The notes under the pieces are model-generated. The model searched no databases, was not told where the DNA came from, and was given only the letters and a program-made list of their open reading frames with translations. Of a stretch of 64,000 nt of DNA, positions 20,037 to 30,736 are shown in pieces. Each line of letters starts with the position of its first letter. Position 1 is the stretch's first letter. A program made the position numbers and the translations under genes. The DNA comes from Cladosporium sp. IMV 00045 (Eukaryota; Ascomycota; Dothideomycetes; Cladosporiales; Cladosporiaceae): positions 1 through 64,000 of the forward strand of contig MSJI02000920.1 of assembly GCA_001931905.2 (NCBI GenBank). The letters run 5' to 3'.

Positions 20037-20654
20037 GATTGAGGCATTCAAGGGACGAAGATTACGAGACTATGCACGATGGATGACTGTCACGAAGGCT
20101 AGCTTGACGTGAGGATCATCCCGTAGGCGAGTGATGAGGATGAGTAGTAATTGCTTGATATTGAAAATCTCTTGTAATCCACATGAGCGCATATGAAAGT
20201 GGGTACAATGCATTCACATACGGAGACACTCGATAGGTATGAGGAATCTGTCAACGACTCGTTACAGCTTTGATTGTGATTAGAGCAAACTCGCTTATGA
20301 AACCTAAGAAGATGCACAAGAATAGTGCTGCATCTTCACTTTCAACCAATCAATTAGCGCCCAGCAGAATGCGCCCCACTTCTGTTTCGCGAACTTCACT
20401 TCACTTCACTATAAGACCAAACCTTAATTGTTAAACAACGCTTCCAGCTACTTATTGACATCACATGTAAACTGCCCTCCATTCATTCACATTCAAAAAC
20501 CACGTGAATTCACACCCTCCCCTCATCCAAACGCATGTGACACCTCTACTCGAGTCTCCATAAATTCACTTCCCTCCCAAACCTATCGACTCTCCCCTCG
20601 ACCAACCACCCTCCCTCCAACATCGCAAACTCCAACCCAATACACACCACAACC
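20037..20654. other. Intergenic: HET-C 3' region and H4-variant upstream region
   Basis: No gene seen. The 100 bp before the H4-variant start are strongly CT-rich, as in many fungal core promoters. cttcacttcacttcact near 20394-20410 is a short tandem repeat. Confidence 0.5.
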
Positions 20655-21234
20655 ATGCCTCCCCGCCCCAGCAACAACTTCTCCCGCAAAAGCGCGCCCT
20701 CCTCCTCAGGCCTAGGCCTAGGCAAATCCGTCCCCGGCAGCAGCAGGGCAAACGCCCGCGGCAAACACGGCCTGGGACTGGGCAAGAGCACGGCCAAACG
20801 CCACCGGTACGTCCATCGATACCTCCCCTCCCTTTCAAATCGGCCACCCTAATTTCTCATTTCATAGCAAAATCCTCCGCGACAACATCACCGGCATCAC
20901 CAAGCCGGCGATCCGGCGCCTCGCGCGCCGCGGCGGCGTCAAGCGCATTTCGGCGGGGATCTACGAGGAGGTGCGCATGAGTCTGCGTTCTTTTTTGGAG
21001 AAAGTGCTGCTGGATTCCTGTGCGGTCACCGAGATGTGTAAGCGCAAGACGGTCACGACGACGGATGTGGTGTTTGCTTTGCATAGGAACGGGAGGACGA
21101 TTTATGTGAGTTGTTGTCTTTCTCTTTGGGATCGGGGGGTTGGTTTGGGGGTTGTGGTTTTAGATGAGGCTGACTTTTTACAATAGGGGTTTGGTGATGC
21201 GAAGCACGGTGGCATGCGTCAGCCGCATGTCTGA
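20655..21234 (+). CDS. Divergent histone H4 variant with extended N-tail
   Basis: Three exons (20655-20806, 20868-21105, 21187-21234; introns 61 and 81 nt) encode 145 aa against 102-103 for canonical H4. From KRHRKILRDNI to [11 protein letters not shown] the protein is almost canonical, so histone H4 identity is certain. By standard H4 numbering, K5, K12, K16 and K20 are kept, but K8 is Leu. In the core, Y72 is Val, H75 Met, Y88 Phe and K91 His, all in or near the H4-H2B contact; K77, K79, R92 and Y98 remain. A 34-residue N-terminal extension carries a second GLGLGKS motif matching the tail one. The C-terminus adds about ten residues ([12 protein letters not shown]) where canonical H4 ends GG. 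A divergent H4 (hH4v) is known in Neurospora; orthology is not established. There is no H3 partner next to it. Confidence 0.93.
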
Positions 21235-21600
21235 ACGGGTGTTCGAGTGATGGGTGTCTGAGTTGCAGTATCAGCGTGGCGTTTTGGGTTTCGAAAAGGG
21301 GTTGGGAAGTTTGGAGTTTGGAAATGATTGCGGCATCGCGGTTGGGCTAGAAGCTGCTCATGGTATCATGGCGTTTGGCGATGTAATGATGCATCGCTCG
21401 GTTTGAACTCCAGTAGAATGTCGAAACGATTGGAGGGTCTAAATACTCGGGAAAAATCATGAATCGATCGAACATTGCCCTTTACCACCTGGTAGAACGA
21501 AAGAATCATCTTCACCAACGCTTGAAGAAAATTAGCCGACCTCGCACCCAACTCTTTCCAATCTATCACCACCCACCCTCCCCCTCCCCTCTCCTCAACC
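21235..21600. other. Convergent intergenic region
   Basis: 3' ends of the H4 variant and the DUF4188 gene; no further feature seen. Confidence 0.5.
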
Positions 21601-22523
21601 TCACTCATAACTATCCCTCTCCGCCAACCCATCATGCTCCCCCGCCTGACTCCTCGCCATCCTCCCCGCACTAGTCTTCAATAACCCCCTCCTAGCATCC
21701 ACCACGGGACTGGCCCAAAGCCCATCCTCCGTCCTAACCCTCGCACTAGGCAAGCCAGAAACATGACTATTGACATGAATCGTCTCCCAATTCCCCTTGG
21801 GGACGTGGTAAGTTTCGTGATAAATACTCATATGCGGCCACTGCTTGACGTGCCTGTTCCACCACATCCAGCCCTTCATGTGCTCCTCGGCGTGCGCGAA
21901 TGCATGCAACCCTTCGACGGTTTGGAAGTAGCAGACGGTCAGGGTTTCGTTCTGCGTCGTGCGCGTCGAGGCGTTCAGCCAGGAAGTCGCGCCCAGGAAG
22001 CCGAAGTCCTCGCTGTGCGAGTCGAGGTTTTGAACCATGGATTGGAAGTAGTCGCCGATGTCTTTCACGCCGGGCGCCAGTATGCCGAGAGGGTGGTTGT
22101 TGCGGAAGCCGATGAGGAAGACGACGATTTCGGAATCGGCGGGTTGCGAGCCGTAGGTGCCGTCCGCGTTGGGGAAGGCTGTGGAGAATTTGTTCATGAT
22201 CACGCCGGACATGAGGGGGTTGGGTTTCCATCCTAGGGTTGTGAGGGCTGTGTCGGCGAGGGAGAGGAGGATGTAGGTCGTTGCTGGGATGAGGGCTGGG
22301 CGGCCGAGGAGGAGGAAGAGGAGGGATTGGATGAGGGCGCCGAGGGCGAGCCAGGTTGTGATTGTGAATTGGTCGCGGATGAACTGGGTGGTGTTAGCTA
22401 TGTTTTTCGCTTTTCTGTATGATAACAAGATGCTCGGAGACCTACGCCTTGCGCTCCAGCAGCGCCGAAGAAAGCGCTCTTCGGCCTCTTCTCCTCGGGG
22501 GACAGAAGTGGTTTGAACGCCAT
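21601..22523 (-). CDS. DUF4188-family (monooxygenase-like) membrane-associated protein
   Basis: Two exons (22446-22523 and 21601-22383) with a 62-nt intron that has a GCTAACACC branch region encode 286 aa. The N-terminus MAFKPLLSPEEKRPKSAFF leads to a hydrophobic hairpin (WLALGALIQSLLFLLLG and IPATTYILLSLADTAL). A ferredoxin-like domain follows, with VVFLIGFRNNHPLG, FLGATSWLNAS, VCYFQTVEGLHAFAH and GWMWWNRHVKQWPHMSIYHE. This pattern matches the fungal and bacterial DUF4188 proteins, distantly like antibiotic-biosynthesis monooxygenases. The reaction is unknown. The C-terminal 40 residues are variable and might include an unrecognised intron. It is convergent with the H4 variant. Confidence 0.75.
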
Positions 22524-23258
22524 CTTTGTTGATTGGTGAGAGTCGCTGTGCAGTAGGCAGGTCAATGATAAGCAAGCAAGTGATCGAAATGTCGCAGACT
22601 ACTATGCTCGTCTGATCGTGCTCGTAATAACAATAATAAGCAGCTCCACCAACACAGGCCAACGACCTGAATACTTATAACCAGCGCCACACGAGCTGAA
22701 AGACCAGCAACTCAGCTGCTACGGCCGACCGATCAAACAAAAGGTATTACTGTGATGACACGACCGGAGTCTACAAGGGTCACTCACAACTTACCTCCGT
22801 AGCGCACGTTAGAGTCGTGGTGACTGCGTGCTGCCGATTGCTTACTGCTGTCCAGCTCTCGGACGAGAAGAAGGTCGGTCGGTGGCTTGAAAGCCCACTT
22901 TGGCCCGCTTCTTACGGCCGCAAGGCTGGGTTTTGGAGAATGGAGGAACTCACGGCGGTGTTTGTGATGAGGTCTTCTTTATCGTCGTGACATCTTGCGT
23001 ACGCAAACTGGTATATCTACTAAATATGACCGTTACATGTATGTTTGGGGGAAACCAATCATGTGTTGGTATGGAATGGAATGGAATACATGTGCTTGCT
23101 CGCGTGTGAGGCGGCTGAGGCCAGCTTCGAGCATGTATGACCGAATATGCTAATATGCTTTTTCGTTCGATCAGACAGAAGGTTAATGGCAAGTCGATTA
23201 GCAAGGAAATCATGAGAATGGGCCATGTGATTGTTTCAAATATTATTGACTAACATTG
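22524..23258. other. Intergenic region upstream of the DUF4188 gene
   Basis: No supported gene. It includes the DUF4188 promoter and the 3' UTR of the PQ-loop gene. Confidence 0.5.
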
Positions 23259-24375
23259 CTACTTTCCACTTCCCTCACTACTGTCAGAGTCGTGTTCCGG
23301 CGGCGTAGCAGCGTACAACATGCCAAGCTGGCGATTGCTCGCGGTACTCCTCTGCGTGCCCTGACTGCCACGAATGCGCTGGGGTTTCGGCCGTCCATTT
23401 GCGCCATTCGCCAAACTGCCAGCGGAGAGAAGCCTAGTGCGTTCCGTCGGGATCGCATCTTCAATCGCACCGTCCGTCGCATCGATATCCTCCTCTTCGT
23501 CCGCGATGCTGGGCCCAGAAAGTTCTCCGCGCTTGCCGTTGCGCCGCGCAATGTGGTAGCTGATCGCCAAACCTAACAGCACGCCTTGCAGTATGCCCGT
23601 CACAACGTATACGAGCCACGTGCTCCAGCCGGCCCACCCGACTCGCAACCAGAGGCTGAAAGCGAAGACGAATGCGCCTGGGACTTGTATCAGCATGGTG
23701 ATGATGCTCAGGCTCTTGACGTCGCCGATCTTGAACGTGTAGTATATTTGCGGGAGGTATTGGACGGCTGCGAGAACACCGGCCACGGTGCCGAGGAAGT
23801 TTGCCCAGCCGAGGGTGTGGTTTGGGAAGGAAGCGACCATGGCGACGCTCGTGATGCCGACGAAGAGGAGCGCGAGGAGCGTGGTGATTCCCACAACTAC
23901 TGCGTCGCGGCGCTTGGGTGGGGCGGTGGAGGTTATGCTTGATGCTGATGAGACCAAGTCTGGTTCTGTCGGGTAGTAGATGAGGAATAGCATCACGCTG
24001 TTTCGTCAGCTGGTGGTAAGCATTTTGAACGACTGCGCAGCCAACTCACATAAACATGAAGCAAGTCCACTGGCAGCCTATTTGCGCGACACCTAGCAAT
24101 GCTGCTGCGCACTCTCCACCCTGAAGCTCCTTGCAGCATGCGATGTCTTCGCGACTTGCAGGCAATGTCATGATATTGCCAATCGCAGCGATGGAGCTCA
24201 GACCTCCCAGCAACACCCACCATGGCGACAAGCCCTCGCTGCTGCGTCGCTGAATGATTTTGGCATGTTGCGGGAAGTAGGAAACGAGGATGCCCAGGAC
24301 GAGAAAGGCGGCCAGGGAAACGGTGAATGGGTTTGGCGAAGCGAGGGCGGCGCAGTGGTCGGACAGATTGCCCAT
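23259..24375 (-). CDS. PQ-loop repeat membrane protein
   Basis: Two exons (24050-24375 and 23259-23997) joined over a 52-nt intron encode 354 aa. Two PQ-loop repeats are visible: FLVLGILVSYFPQHAKIIQRRSSEGLS near the N-terminus and GTVAGVLAAVQYLPQIYYTFKIGDVKS in the middle. Each has a Pro-Gln pair ending a transmembrane helix. About seven hydrophobic helices are present, then a cytosolic acidic/basic tail (EEEDIDATDG, RTRLLSAG). The family includes lysosomal or vacuolar amino-acid exporters and MPDU1-like proteins, so a vacuolar or ER transporter is plausible, but the substrate cannot be told. The RTRLL motif resembles a dileucine sorting signal. It is divergent from TYW1. Confidence 0.85.
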
Positions 24376-25039
24376 TGTATGCGAATGCAAAATGCTGATG
24401 CGGATCGTCGGAGTGTCGGTGTGTGCGAGAGGCGTGATGTGTGCTAGGAGTGTTCAAGGAAATGGGTTGTTTTGACCGGGATGATGATTACATGGCCGGA
24501 GGGTGGCAGACGGCTGCAACGATGGCGGCGATGGAGGATGATTTTAGAGTCGAGACGAGAGACGACGCATGGATGGCGGAAGGCGAGGGCAGATGAGAGA
24601 GATACGAGAGATGAGATATGATGTTTTGGTGTCTGTGTGCCTCGCGAGATGGGTGCGAAGGCTGGTAGAAGCTCATCGGCGCCTTTGGACCTGGTGTCTC
24701 ATGCGAGCTGCTGGGTCTCGCTGCTGGCTTGGTGACTTGCTGCTAGCTGCTGGTAGCCTCGAAGCTTCACCGCGGCATGTGTCAGGGCTGGCGGCAGCCC
24801 GGCAGGCCCTCTCCACGTTTTTCTCACTGACAAACAATTCTAACGCCATTCGCACTGCCCGCCGTGGGGCACAGAAGGACGGGCGGTTCGATGGAAGAAT
24901 TATGGAACACTTCTAGAAATCAATCATGATTCTCCAATTTCGCTCTCTTCACTTGCTTAGACTCATCAGACTGTGAACACCAGACGACACTCCACGAGAA
25001 AGAGTGCCTGCTTTTAGCCGGCCCTCAACCCGCCAAAAT
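24376..25039. promoter_or_regulatory. Divergent upstream region of the PQ-loop gene and TYW1
   Basis: A 664-bp gap between two divergent starts. It has dense GA-rich runs (gagatacgagagatgagatatg near 24600) but no element I can name. Confidence 0.45.
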
Positions 25040-27331
25040 ATGGCCTTCGACAATATTATGCAGCTGCCGGAAGAGCTGCTTTTCCTCTGGCACACCCACC
25101 GCGTCGAAGTCCTCCTCTCTGCCGGTGTTCTCTTTGCCATTGTGCGCCTGGTCGTGCACTGGCGCAGTCGCAAAGCCAAGGTCGCCTTGACGCCGCCACT
25201 CGCCTCGCCCGTCGACGAGAAATCTGCCATTGCCGTTGCGCCGAATGCGACCGATGTCAAAGCGCAACTCGCAGAGACCGACCACTACGAGCCGACTGTC
25301 ACAGCGAAGAAGCCCGTGCGACCCAAGGCCGGACCTAAGAGAGTGACTGGAGGCAAAAAGAGCAAGGTATCTCCGGTTCGCGAAATTGCGCCTGAGCAGA
25401 TTCAGCCCGTGGTTTTCTACTATTCTCTCGGTGGTTCGACGAGAGCATACGCAGAGAAATTTGCGGAAACTCTCTCTCAAGAAACACAAGACAGCAGGAT
25501 CCTGTCACCGGAGACATACGACTTGACCGAGCTCGACTACGACGACTTCTTCATTTCCCCTCCTAAGCCTAAGAACAGCGACAAGAGAACGGCATTCTTC
25601 TATCTTTTGCTCATTCCTAGCTACGACATCGACACAGAACTTTCCAACTTCTTGACGCATCTGCAAGAGACTCACCATGACTTCCGAATCGATACTGCGC
25701 CGTTGCAGCAATTGGCAGGATATTCTGTTTTTGGATTCGGTGACAAACAAGAGTGGCCGACTGAGCAACAAGGCTTCTGCAGCCAGGCGATCGAAGTGGA
25801 TAAGTGGATGGCAAAGTTGACCGCGAGGAAGAGGGCGTTCCCAATCGGCTTGGCAGATGTCAAGCGCAACGCTGACGCCAGCCTTGAGGAATGGAAAGCC
25901 GGCCTGCAGAGTATCATGACTGATCTGGCGGAAGGAAAGGGTCTTGGTGAAGGTGTCACTGGAAGCGGAGAGGCTGTCGAGAGTGGAGATGAAGATGAGG
26001 ACGAAGCAGAGGATGAATCTGACAGCTCGTCTGGGAAGCCAAAGAAGAAGACCGCGAAGAAGGCAGACACAGGCGATGTTGAAGACATTGGAGGCAAAGC
26101 GCCGATTCCAGTCGACTTCACGACCACATCCTCAAAGGCTGTTCAGTCTGCTGGACCAAAAGCCATGGTTCCAAAGGCATCACCCACATACGGCTCGCTC
26201 ACCAAGCAAGGCTACAGCATTGTAGGCACCCATTCGGGCGTCAAGATTTGCCGTTGGACCAAGTCTGCACTTCGCGGCAGAGGCTCATGCTACAAGTACA
26301 GCTTTTACGGCATCGCATCCCACCGTTGCATGGAAGCCACCCCATCACTGAGCTGCAGCAACAAGTGCGTCTTCTGCTGGCGCCACGGCACCAACCCCGT
26401 AGGAACCACCTGGAGATGGCAAGTCGACCCACCCGACATGATCTTTGAAGGCATCAAGGCAGAGCACTACAAGAAGATCAAAATGCTCCGCGGCGTGCCC
26501 GGCGTGCGAGCCGAGCGTTTCTCCGAAGGCATGCGCATCCGACACTGCGCGCTCAGTCTCGTCGGCGAGCCCATCTTCTACCCTCACATCAACGAACTCC
26601 TCGGCATGCTACACGGCGAGCACATTTCCAGCTTCCTAGTCTGCAACGCCCAACACCCGGACCAACTCGCCGCCCTCGGCCCCGTGACCCAACTCTACGT
26701 CTCCATCGACGCCTCCGACAAAGAGACTCTGCGCAAAATCGACCGCCCCCTGCACCGCGATTTCTGGGAGCGCTTCATGCGCTGTATGGACATCCTGCGC
26801 CAGAAGCGCGACACGCACCGCACCGTCTTCCGCCTCACCCTCGTCAAGGGCTTCAACATCGACGAAGAAGCCGAAGGCTACGCCAAGCTCGTCGAGCACG
26901 CCCAGCCCAGCTTCGTCGAAGTCAAAGGCGTCACCTACTGCGGCACGAGCACAGCCGCCGGCGCCGGCCTGACAATGCAAAACGTCCCCTTCTACGAGGA
27001 AGTGACGGCCTTCGTCCTCGCGCTCGAAGCAGCTCTCAAGCGCCGCGGCCTCGACTACGGCATCGGCGCCGAACACGCGCATTCCTGCTGCATTCTGCTC
27101 GCCGACCGAAGCAGGTACTACCTGCCTTCGGGCGAGAACGGCGAGATGCGCTGGCACACTCTGATCGATTATCCGAAGTTCTTCCAGCTCGTGGAGAGCG
27201 GGAAGCCTTTTGGCCCGCAGGACTATGTCGGCGAGGCGACGCCGGAGTGGGCGAATTGGGGGAATGGAGGGTTCGATCCGAGGGATCAGAGGGTTGATCG
27301 GAAGGGGAGGCCGAAGGTTGTTGAGGAGTGA
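25040..27331 (+). CDS. TYW1: tRNA wybutosine-synthesizing protein 1 (flavodoxin-radical SAM)
   Basis: Single exon, 763 aa. The N-terminal helix (about 20-40, VEVLLSAGVLFAIVRLVVHW) looks membrane-anchoring, as in other eukaryotic TYW1. A flavodoxin-like FMN domain follows at about 115-290 (VVFYYSLGGSTRAYAEKFAE; YSVFGFGDKQEWPTEQ). Next comes an acidic/Lys-rich linker, then the radical SAM domain with Cys439, Cys443 and Cys446 (CSNKCVFC) for the 4Fe-4S cluster. TYW1 condenses N1-methylguanosine at position 37 of tRNA-Phe with pyruvate carbons to give the tricyclic base of wybutosine. The ATG at 25040 (context AAAATATGGCC) is the first real ATG of the frame. C-terminal motifs such as SLVGEPIFYPHINELL, TQLYVSIDASDKETL and EVKGVTYCGTS are family-typical. 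Confidence 0.95.
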   Translation: MAFDNIMQLPEELLFLWHTHRVEVLLSAGVLFAIVRLVVHWRSRKAKVALTPPLASPVDEKSAIAVAPNATDVKAQLAETDHYEPTVTAKKPVRPKAGPKRVTGGKKSKVSPVREIAPEQIQPVVFYYSLGGSTRAYAEKFAETLSQETQDSRILSPETYDLTELDYDDFFISPPKPKNSDKRTAFFYLLLIPSYDIDTELSNFLTHLQETHHDFRIDTAPLQQLAGYSVFGFGDKQEWPTEQQGFCSQAIEVDKWMAKLTARKRAFPIGLADVKRNADASLEEWKAGLQSIMTDLAEGKGLGEGVTGSGEAVESGDEDEDEAEDESDSSSGKPKKKTAKKADTGDVEDIGGKAPIPVDFTTTSSKAVQSAGPKAMVPKASPTYGSLTKQGYSIVGTHSGVKICRWTKSALRGRGSCYKYSFYGIASHRCMEATPSLSCSNKCVFCWRHGTNPVGTTWRWQVDPPDMIFEGIKAEHYKKIKMLRGVPGVRAERFSEGMRIRHCALSLVGEPIFYPHINELLGMLHGEHISSFLVCNAQHPDQLAALGPVTQLYVSIDASDKETLRKIDRPLHRDFWERFMRCMDILRQKRDTHRTVFRLTLVKGFNIDEEAEGYAKLVEHAQPSFVEVKGVTYCGTSTAAGAGLTMQNVPFYEEVTAFVLALEAALKRRGLDYGIGAEHAHSCCILLADRSRYYLPSGENGEMRWHTLIDYPKFFQLVESGKPFGPQDYVGEATPEWANWGNGGFDPRDQRVDRKGRPKVVEE

Positions 27332-27902
27332 ACTGGAAGACAGTAAGTGATGACAATATCTTACCAGGATGTTTTTAGCATTTAGTCGGCGGATATGACA
27401 CAAAATCTTATGAAAATATTATGCATACATAAGACTTGACCCTTTTGACCCAATCAAGACCGCCCTCCGCCGCCTGCTTACATGACGGCTAGGAATGGGG
27501 AACGAAGAAGGTCCTGGTAGTCAGGCACCATTATAGTTAAAATAACTGCGCTTGTCCGCTGGCGACATCACAGCTACGGCGCAGATGGCGAGCAATGCGT
27601 GCCGCATGTGCTGTTTTCCGCCATGCCGAAATGACCTTCATCGTCACGCTTCATCCGAGTCTCCCCCCTCTGGTCAAAAGGAAGATGTCGTCGGCGTTCT
27701 GCAGCCATGACCTATTGAGGCAGAAGCAGTGCTTCTGAGGTATCGACAGAAGTGAACCGACACCGGTGAGTTGCCTCTGGAAACGCTGGCCTTGAGATCT
27801 TTCGTCGCTGAATGGATTTTTTCGAAGTCCGAGGTAAACCGCCGTTCTTGCATCCTGTTTACACACAGTTTCCAGCTGGAGCAGAAGGTATCCGCTGTGA
27901 GC
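27332..27902. other. Convergent intergenic region after TYW1
   Basis: No gene seen on either strand. Confidence 0.5.
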
Positions 27903-28424
27903 TCACGCTGCGAGCTTGTGCTTCGCAGCATCGATATGCGATTCACGCTGGCGATCTGGCCTGTTCCGCGCTGCCTTTTTGGAGATGAGGAGGAAAGCGA
28001 TGGACAAAAGCAATCCCAGAGCGAAGCCGACCGAAGCCAGATTCGAGTTGATACCAGCCTCCCAGCCGGAAGAGACCCATGTTGGAATCGATCCGCGAAT
28101 CGCCGTCGGGCCGCTCGAAGCAGCTACGTGAGCCTGCGTAGGCAGTGATGTCAAAGGTCGCGTTGGCCGGCTAGTGGCCACAGTGGCCAGGTGGGGATGC
28201 GTGACCGCGCCTCCGGGCGGTGTCATTGTGAAATGTATGCCGACGGTTTCGAGTCTTGAAGGCGACGGTAGGGCCGGGTTGGCGACGACGTCGTAGACGT
28301 TGTGCACGCCGGGGGTGTTGGTGTAGGTCCTCGTGTAGCTCAGTGTCTGCTTCGATGCCATGTTGACGTCCCAGGCGTAGCCGTAGACGATGGTGGCTGT
28401 GAGTTGTGGTGATGATGTCGCCAT
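27903..28424 (-). CDS. Hypothetical single-pass membrane protein
   Basis: Single-exon frame of 173 aa. There is no recognised domain. The N-terminal part is Thr/Ser/Pro-rich with a Tyr-Thr-rich patch (TLSYTRTYTNTPGVHNVYD). A clear transmembrane helix (LASVGFALGLLLSIAFLLIS, about 129-148) is followed by a basic cytosolic tail (KKAARNRPDRQRE). There is no signal peptide, so type II or tail-anchored topology is possible, or the true N-terminus lies elsewhere. Composition and the single clean helix support a real gene, but homology was not tested. Confidence 0.5.
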   Translation of the reverse strand: MATSSPQLTATIVYGYAWDVNMASKQTLSYTRTYTNTPGVHNVYDVVANPALPSPSRLETVGIHFTMTPPGGAVTHPHLATVATSRPTRPLTSLPTQAHVAASSGPTAIRGSIPTWVSSGWEAGINSNLASVGFALGLLLSIAFLLISKKAARNRPDRQRESHIDAAKHKLAA

Positions 28425-29443
28425 TGTGTTGAGGATTTGCTTCTAGAGAGATTATATTGTGAATATGTAAAGGGGAAAAAAAAAAAAGATGGATTCTTGT
28501 TGTTGGTGGAAGTAAACCATATCAATACAGTACAATATGAGATGGTAAACACGAGCGAGACGAGGTAGCAGGGACCGAATCGCTAAATAGGCGATAGCGG
28601 GCATGGCATTAGCCTATTGTTTCATCTAGAGAAAATTAGGTCAATCTCCATTCAGCTGCAGGCGCTTAGCTATCGAAGGATTGTCATCCTAAATTGACAA
28701 GAGTCAGGACCTATTGTGACTGATTGCCAGCGCACATATGTGGTACTGCTGAGGATGAATGTAAACAACATGCCTGCCCGTCCCTGCAATATTCAGCGGT
28801 GAGTCAAAGATTACCGAAGTACTCAACAGAGACTACCAGACGGACCTGACAGCATCATGCCTTGTTGATGCGTTTGAGAAGCAAAAGAAATGTTCATGCA
28901 GCCCTTTCGTAGCGCTGGAACGAAGGATCTCTAGCGTCGACGTCGATTCGCCGTGCTCACTCCACTTGCAAGCCGGTGAGGGACATCGCCAAGTCAGGGA
29001 CTCATTACATGGATCAGTCGACATCTGTATAAGGAGGCATTGGACTGATGTCTTCTCATATCGTTCTATCATCGAGGACCTGAAGCACAGAAACCTCATC
29101 ACAGATCTCATCACAGATCTTTCTGAGAGCAGAGCATAGCAGAGCAGAGCATAAAACCCATCAGAGGATCACACATTGACGAAGCACCAAAGCACGAGAC
29201 TGCAGCCATGCGGCGTCAAGCGCCCGCGGCGTCCTTCCAAATATACGACGTAAATCTCGCTAAGTCATGGCACTCATTCGAAGGTTGGTAAAGCGGGAGT
29301 CCAAGATTTCAGGCGCATAGGAGGCGATAATATGAGATCCTCGTCGAGTGTAACAGGAAGGAAACCTACCCTCTCCGTACGACGAAAGGTCTCAGACATC
29401 TCTTGCCAGTGGTTTATCCTACGGTCATCTACGCTGTGCCACA
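28425..29443. other. Divergent intergenic region
   Basis: 1 kb between the hypothetical membrane protein and the surface protein gene. Short repeats catcacagatctcatcacagatct (29096-29120) and gcagagcatagcagagcagagcat (29129-29152) are visible; no gene. Confidence 0.5.
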
Positions 29444-30596
29444 ATGGCAATGATACCCTTGTTCCTCTTGACCTTCAGCACCGTCGTCTTCGGCCGATAC
29501 ATGCCAAATCCTGGTCCGACAGTTCCAGGACACCAAAGCACATCGATATCGCCGGCAGCGACCAGTCCTCCTCCTTTGTTACCACGAGATGGACCCCCGC
29601 TGCCGCTCACAAACTCGCAGACATGTGGCTACACCAGAGGCCTATGGTCGTCCGCCGTGACATGTCCCGAGCAGTTCACTTGCAACTACTACACGGAACC
29701 ATATTCGGCGCCAAATTTCGGGTGCTGTTCATCAGAAGTTGGTTGCGAATACATTTCCGCATGCTACGACTACGGCGACGCAAACAACCCCAATACTGCG
29801 GGCCAAGTGTTGATCAACGGCGGCGACAGCGAGTTCTACTGGTACGCTTCAAGAACCAACTCACGCAGTCATCGAACTTTAACATCTGAATGCTAACGCA
29901 TCAAACCCAAACAGCGGATCAAACCAACCCTACTGCAGCACCCTTATCCTATACGGGCAGGAGTACACGTCTGGAGGAACCTACTCTTTCCTCTCTTACG
30001 CCTGCCGGACGGGAAGTCCACGGACAGTCACTGCATTCCAGACGACGACGCAAGAGTCCTCCTCTACGACAGAGAGTCTCACGAGCACGACTGCCTCGTC
30101 ATCAGAGACCAGCTCAACGACTACAAGTTCCTCAACCCCAGCACCCGCCTCAAGCACAGCGTCCGCCACAACGCCACCAGCCGATACCGCCGACCAGCAG
30201 CCCTTGACAGACAGACCCACCGCCGGCCTATCGCAAGGCGCTCTGATTGGCATCGGTGTCGGTGTCGGAATAGCAGCCGCAGGCGCGCTCGTGGCGATCT
30301 GGCTGTGGCTGTGGCGGCGACGAAAAGAGCGCACCGCTGAAAAGCAAGCGAACGTTTACTACCCTCGCTACGGCGATGGGGGGAGTGGATTTGAGGGATC
30401 CCCAAGTGGTGGGGGTGGTGGTGGGGGTGAGTATTATGCTCCGATGCAGAAGCAGGCGTTTCAAAATCCAATGCCCGTAGAGTTGCACAACGAGGCTGTA
30501 CGGCATGAGCTCGATGGTGGCAAGGGGCAGGGGCAGGAGCAGGAGGCGCCTTTAGTTGGGCGAAATGGGAATAGGGAGCAGAGGGGGAATCTTTAG
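29444..30596 (+). CDS. Cys-rich, Ser/Thr-rich surface membrane protein
   Basis: Two exons (29444-29841 and 29915-30596; intron 73 nt) encode 359 aa. Features in order: signal peptide MAMIPLFLLTFSTVVFG; a Pro-rich stretch; a Cys-rich ectodomain (about 60-160, with CGYTRGLW, FTCNYYTEP, GCCSSEVGCEYISACYDYG and CGSNQPYCSTLILYGQ); and a Ser/Thr stalk suited to O-mannosylation (about 165-215). One transmembrane helix follows (GALIGIGVGVGIAAAGALVAIWLW), then basic RRRKER and a cytosolic tail with an eight-Gly run. The layout matches a large fungal group of secreted Cys-rich proteins with a C-terminal single TM, some of which resemble wall-stress sensors. No function is established. The splice adds a Cys across the junction (TG|C), consistent with the Cys pattern. 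Confidence 0.75.
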
Positions 30597-30736
30597 GGGG
30601 ATGGTGGGATTGACTGGTCAGTTGAAGAGTGTTTCGTATGCGCATCACATTACCCTAGAAGCATTGGTAGGGATTCCCAATCGACAAGAATATATAATCA
30701 CCCTAGTACCTCGCTACTGCTGACCTTCCCCATTCC

